Assembly (NCBI GenBank): GCA_002493515.1
Contig: DKYZ01000005.1
Span: 1-33,574, forward strand
Direction of reading: 5' to 3'
DNA length: 33,574 bases
Source: Porphyromonadaceae bacterium UBA7087
Lineage (GTDB): Bacteria; Bacteroidota; Bacteroidia; Bacteroidales; Muribaculaceae
Shown in pieces: positions 32,325 to 33,574 of this stretch. Below the pieces are notes generated by a model. That model was given only the letters and a program-made list of their open reading frames with translations, did no database searches and was not told the DNA's origin. Position 1 is the stretch's first letter, and each line of letters opens with the position of its first letter. The translations under genes were made by a program, and so were the position numbers.

Positions 32325-32726
32325 TCAGTTCCAGCAGTACCAGGGAAAGTCCGGAAGCATGGATTCCTTTTCGGCTGCCATTGAGAGGTCAATGGCGAGC
32401 AGCCATGCAAGAGTCCGCATCTCGTCCATGTCGTCGACAGCCTTGAGATACCTCGCAGGCGAGACATTTCCTTTTGTCTCCATCCACTCGCAGGCATAGT
32501 GTTCGGGGTCGAGTGCATCGACAAAGGAGATGATCTCGTCAACGAGCGTCGAAATTCGGCCTCCGGTCATCATCGCCGTGAAGCAGAAGGACAGTCCGTT
32601 GCGCGTCATCCGCTGGAAATCGAAATAATAACCGCCATCGCCGCAGTGGGTGATGGAAACCTGCCAGCCACAGCTTACAGCTATTTTCACTATCTTGCTA
32701 TGTGTAATCAAACTTGAATATTGCAT
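32325..32726 (-). CDS. Element protein of unknown function, paralogue of the 32849 gene
   Basis: The 133-residue soluble protein is not recognised. It aligns by eye with the protein at 32849-33226: both have A-x-x-x-G-W-x-V near residue 20, then F-D/E-F-Q, F-S/C-F, a D-x-E-x-Y-x-x-W or similar acidic-aromatic segment, and a C-terminal helix with D-M-x-x and L-x-x-A-I. No catalytic motif, signal peptide or membrane segment is visible. It is convergent with the small HTH gene, separated by 39 bp. Confidence 0.75.
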   Translation of the reverse strand: MQYSSLITHSKIVKIAVSCGWQVSITHCGDGGYYFDFQRMTRNGLSFCFTAMMTGGRISTLVDEIISFVDALDPEHYACEWMETKGNVSPARYLKAVDDMDEMRTLAWLLAIDLSMAAEKESMLPDFPWYCWN

Positions 32727-32792
32727 CTAAAAATGGTTTTCTATTCATATTTGTGACCAATCTCTTTAATATTAGGAAAAATCCGCACAGTC

Positions 32793-32828
32793 GCCCTGTC
32801 GAGTCCGCGAGGATCCGGCAGGGCTTTT
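32793..32828 (+). terminator. Hairpin with short T-run between the paralogous genes
   Basis: A 9-bp stem (32793-32801 with 32816-32824, one wobble) and a 14-base loop, followed by four T residues on the plus strand. No plus-strand gene precedes it closely. It may end leftward transcription from the 33226 gene instead, where a five-T run follows some distance later. Confidence 0.45.
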
Positions 32829-32848
32829 CAATGGGATACGACTGCGAA

Positions 32849-33226
32849 TCAGTATTCTTCCGGCACCTCCATGTTCCGTATGGCATCGAGAAGCCGCTCA
32901 ATCATCCGCTCGGTCGCCTCCATGTCTTCAATCACGGCCCGCATACGGTACGGCGCACCGTTTCTGCCATGTCCGGACTGGTCGAGCCATAGGTATGCCT
33001 CGGAATCGACATCAAAGTCCTCGTAGTATTCCTCCATATTCTCTATAAGGGAGTTGATGTTGGCACACCGCATTTCTACGGAGAATGAGAAATCCCGGCC
33101 GGCAGGACTGTACTTCTGAAACTCGAACTCGCTTTTCTGCTCCTTGTAGTAGATTCCGGCATTCACCTTCCATCCCTTGGCCTCGGCGCACTCGACCACA
33201 GCGTCTGTCAAATCGTCTATATACAT
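32849..33226 (-). CDS. Element protein of unknown function, paralogue of the 32325 gene
   Basis: The 125-residue acidic soluble protein is not recognised. It begins M-Y-I-D-D-L-T-D-A-V-V-E-C-A and shares the spacing of its neighbour: G-W-K-V, F-E-F-Q, D-F-S-F-S-V and A-Y-L-W-L. A Met/Glu-rich C-terminal helix follows. It is upstream of the 32726 gene on the same strand, 122 bp apart, with a hairpin in between. The pair looks like a tandem duplication that has diverged strongly. Confidence 0.75.
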   Translation of the reverse strand: MYIDDLTDAVVECAEAKGWKVNAGIYYKEQKSEFEFQKYSPAGRDFSFSVEMRCANINSLIENMEEYYEDFDVDSEAYLWLDQSGHGRNGAPYRMRAVIEDMEATERMIERLLDAIRNMEVPEEY

Positions 33227-33244
33227 ATTATTAAGGAGTGTTGT

Positions 33245-33276
33245 GTCAGCCGTGGCGGAGCTTGTCCACGGCTGAC
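33245..33276. other. Perfect 11-bp hairpin between minus-strand genes
   Basis: GTCAGCCGTGG (33245-33255) and CCACGGCTGAC (33266-33276) pair perfectly around a 10-base loop. No T-run on either side. It lies 8 bases after the DUF2958-like stop and 18 bases before the next gene's start on the minus strand, so it may affect expression of the 33226 gene. Confidence 0.6.
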
Positions 33277-33284
33277 TCTGTTAA

Positions 33285-33574
33285 TCAATCCTCGAACCTT
33301 GCGAGAAACTTCTGCAGTCGGTCGTCACGAAGGTTCTTCAAGGCGGTCGGCTTGAGGTCGGGTTGCTGGCGAACCTGAAGTTTGCCGTAACCCTGCGCCG
33401 TGAGGTCAAGCTCGACCTCCGACAGTTCTTTGAGCGATATGTAGCCGTACTCATCCTCGATTAGTCCGGTCACGACTCCGAACATGATGGTGTCGTCTCC
33501 CTCGCGTTCCCCTTCAAGTATGAACCATCGGGCGGAGCCGAGTGCGAAGATTGCGCGGCAAATTGCTTCCTTTC
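33285..33574 (-). CDS. DUF2958-like protein, start beyond the window edge
   Basis: The frame is open from the right edge to the stop at 33285, so the first visible codon is internal and the gene begins outside the window; the ATG at 33485 is internal. The 96 visible residues include A-R-W-F-I-L-E-G-E-R-E-G-D-D-T-I-M-F-G-V-type spacing, then E-Y-G-Y-I-S-L-K-E-L and a late L-K-P-T-A-L. This matches the DUF2958 pattern (W-F/L then F-G-x-x-x-x, G-Y-x-S-L-x-E-L). DUF2958 genes are frequent on mobile elements, often beside anti-restriction genes; function unknown. Confidence 0.7.
   Translation of the reverse strand, partial: KEAICRAIFALGSARWFILEGEREGDDTIMFGVVTGLIEDEYGYISLKELSEVELDLTAQGYGKLQVRQQPDLKPTALKNLRDDRLQKFLARFED

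Larger units (their letters stand above)
26542..33574. mobile_element. Left part of an integrated element at tRNA-Phe
   Basis: Rightward of the tRNA-Phe remnant the gene content changes from metabolic and surface genes to a repressor, small DNA-binding proteins, a primase-helicase, an iteron-like region and short unknown genes, most of them without chromosomal counterparts. The element runs off the window. No integrase, relaxase, transfer or virion gene is visible in the 7 kb seen. A mobilisable NBU-like unit, an integrative plasmid or a phage satellite are all possible. Confidence 0.75.

Overview
This window looks like Bacteroidales chromosome, most likely Muribaculaceae or a close relative. 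The signs are a SusC/SusD pair with two SusE/SusF-type lipoproteins, Bacteroidetes promoters of the form TTTG-N19/20-TAnnTTTG at several gene starts, the absence of strong Shine-Dalgarno sequences, RagB/SusD and TPR-anchored regulators, and several secreted proteins with short type IX-like C-terminal tails. The family-level assignment is inference; the order-level assignment is well supported.

Layout. 1-454: a palindromic 9-bp repeat array, an inverted repeat, a good promoter and a long structured leader. 455-7844: a susC-susD-susE-susF-like operon for binding and importing a glycan across the outer membrane, closed by an intrinsic terminator. It contains no enzymes or regulator. 7926-8816 (-): a PD-(D/E)XK 'transposase/Rpn-like' protein with a 12-bp repeat tail. 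8923-11922: a three-gene operon (GT-C glycosyltransferase, GT2 polyprenyl-phosphate transferase, duplicated LAB_N membrane protein) that reads as an Arn-like lipid-linked sugar transfer module. 12148-13785: an orphan secreted protein. 13956-16388 (-): thrA, aspartokinase/homoserine dehydrogenase. 16555-24262 (-): three secreted proteins and a membrane-anchored TPR/AraC regulator. 24653-26488 (+): a second membrane-anchored TPR/HTH regulator.

At 26542-26586 the 3' half of a tRNA-Phe gene lies on the minus strand, followed towards low coordinates by what looks like its old terminator. Homology stops at the anticodon loop. From there to the right edge is the left part of an integrated element: an Xre-type repressor with a divergent operator, a run of tiny DNA-binding proteins coupled by ATGA overlaps to a 1098-residue primase-helicase, a cluster of TTGACA repeats that looks like a replication origin, another small HTH gene whose -7 box sits inside a perfect inverted repeat, two paralogous proteins of unknown function, and a DUF2958-like gene running off the edge. 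No integrase, relaxase or capsid gene is visible, so the element's class is undecided; its right end and intact tRNA-Phe should lie beyond 33574.

The most interesting parts are the tRNA-Phe element with its self-contained primase-helicase and iteron region, and the 19-26 kb region where two membrane-anchored regulators border a translationally coupled pair of secreted proteins (an Omp28-like thioredoxin-fold protein and a seven-repeat putative propeller).
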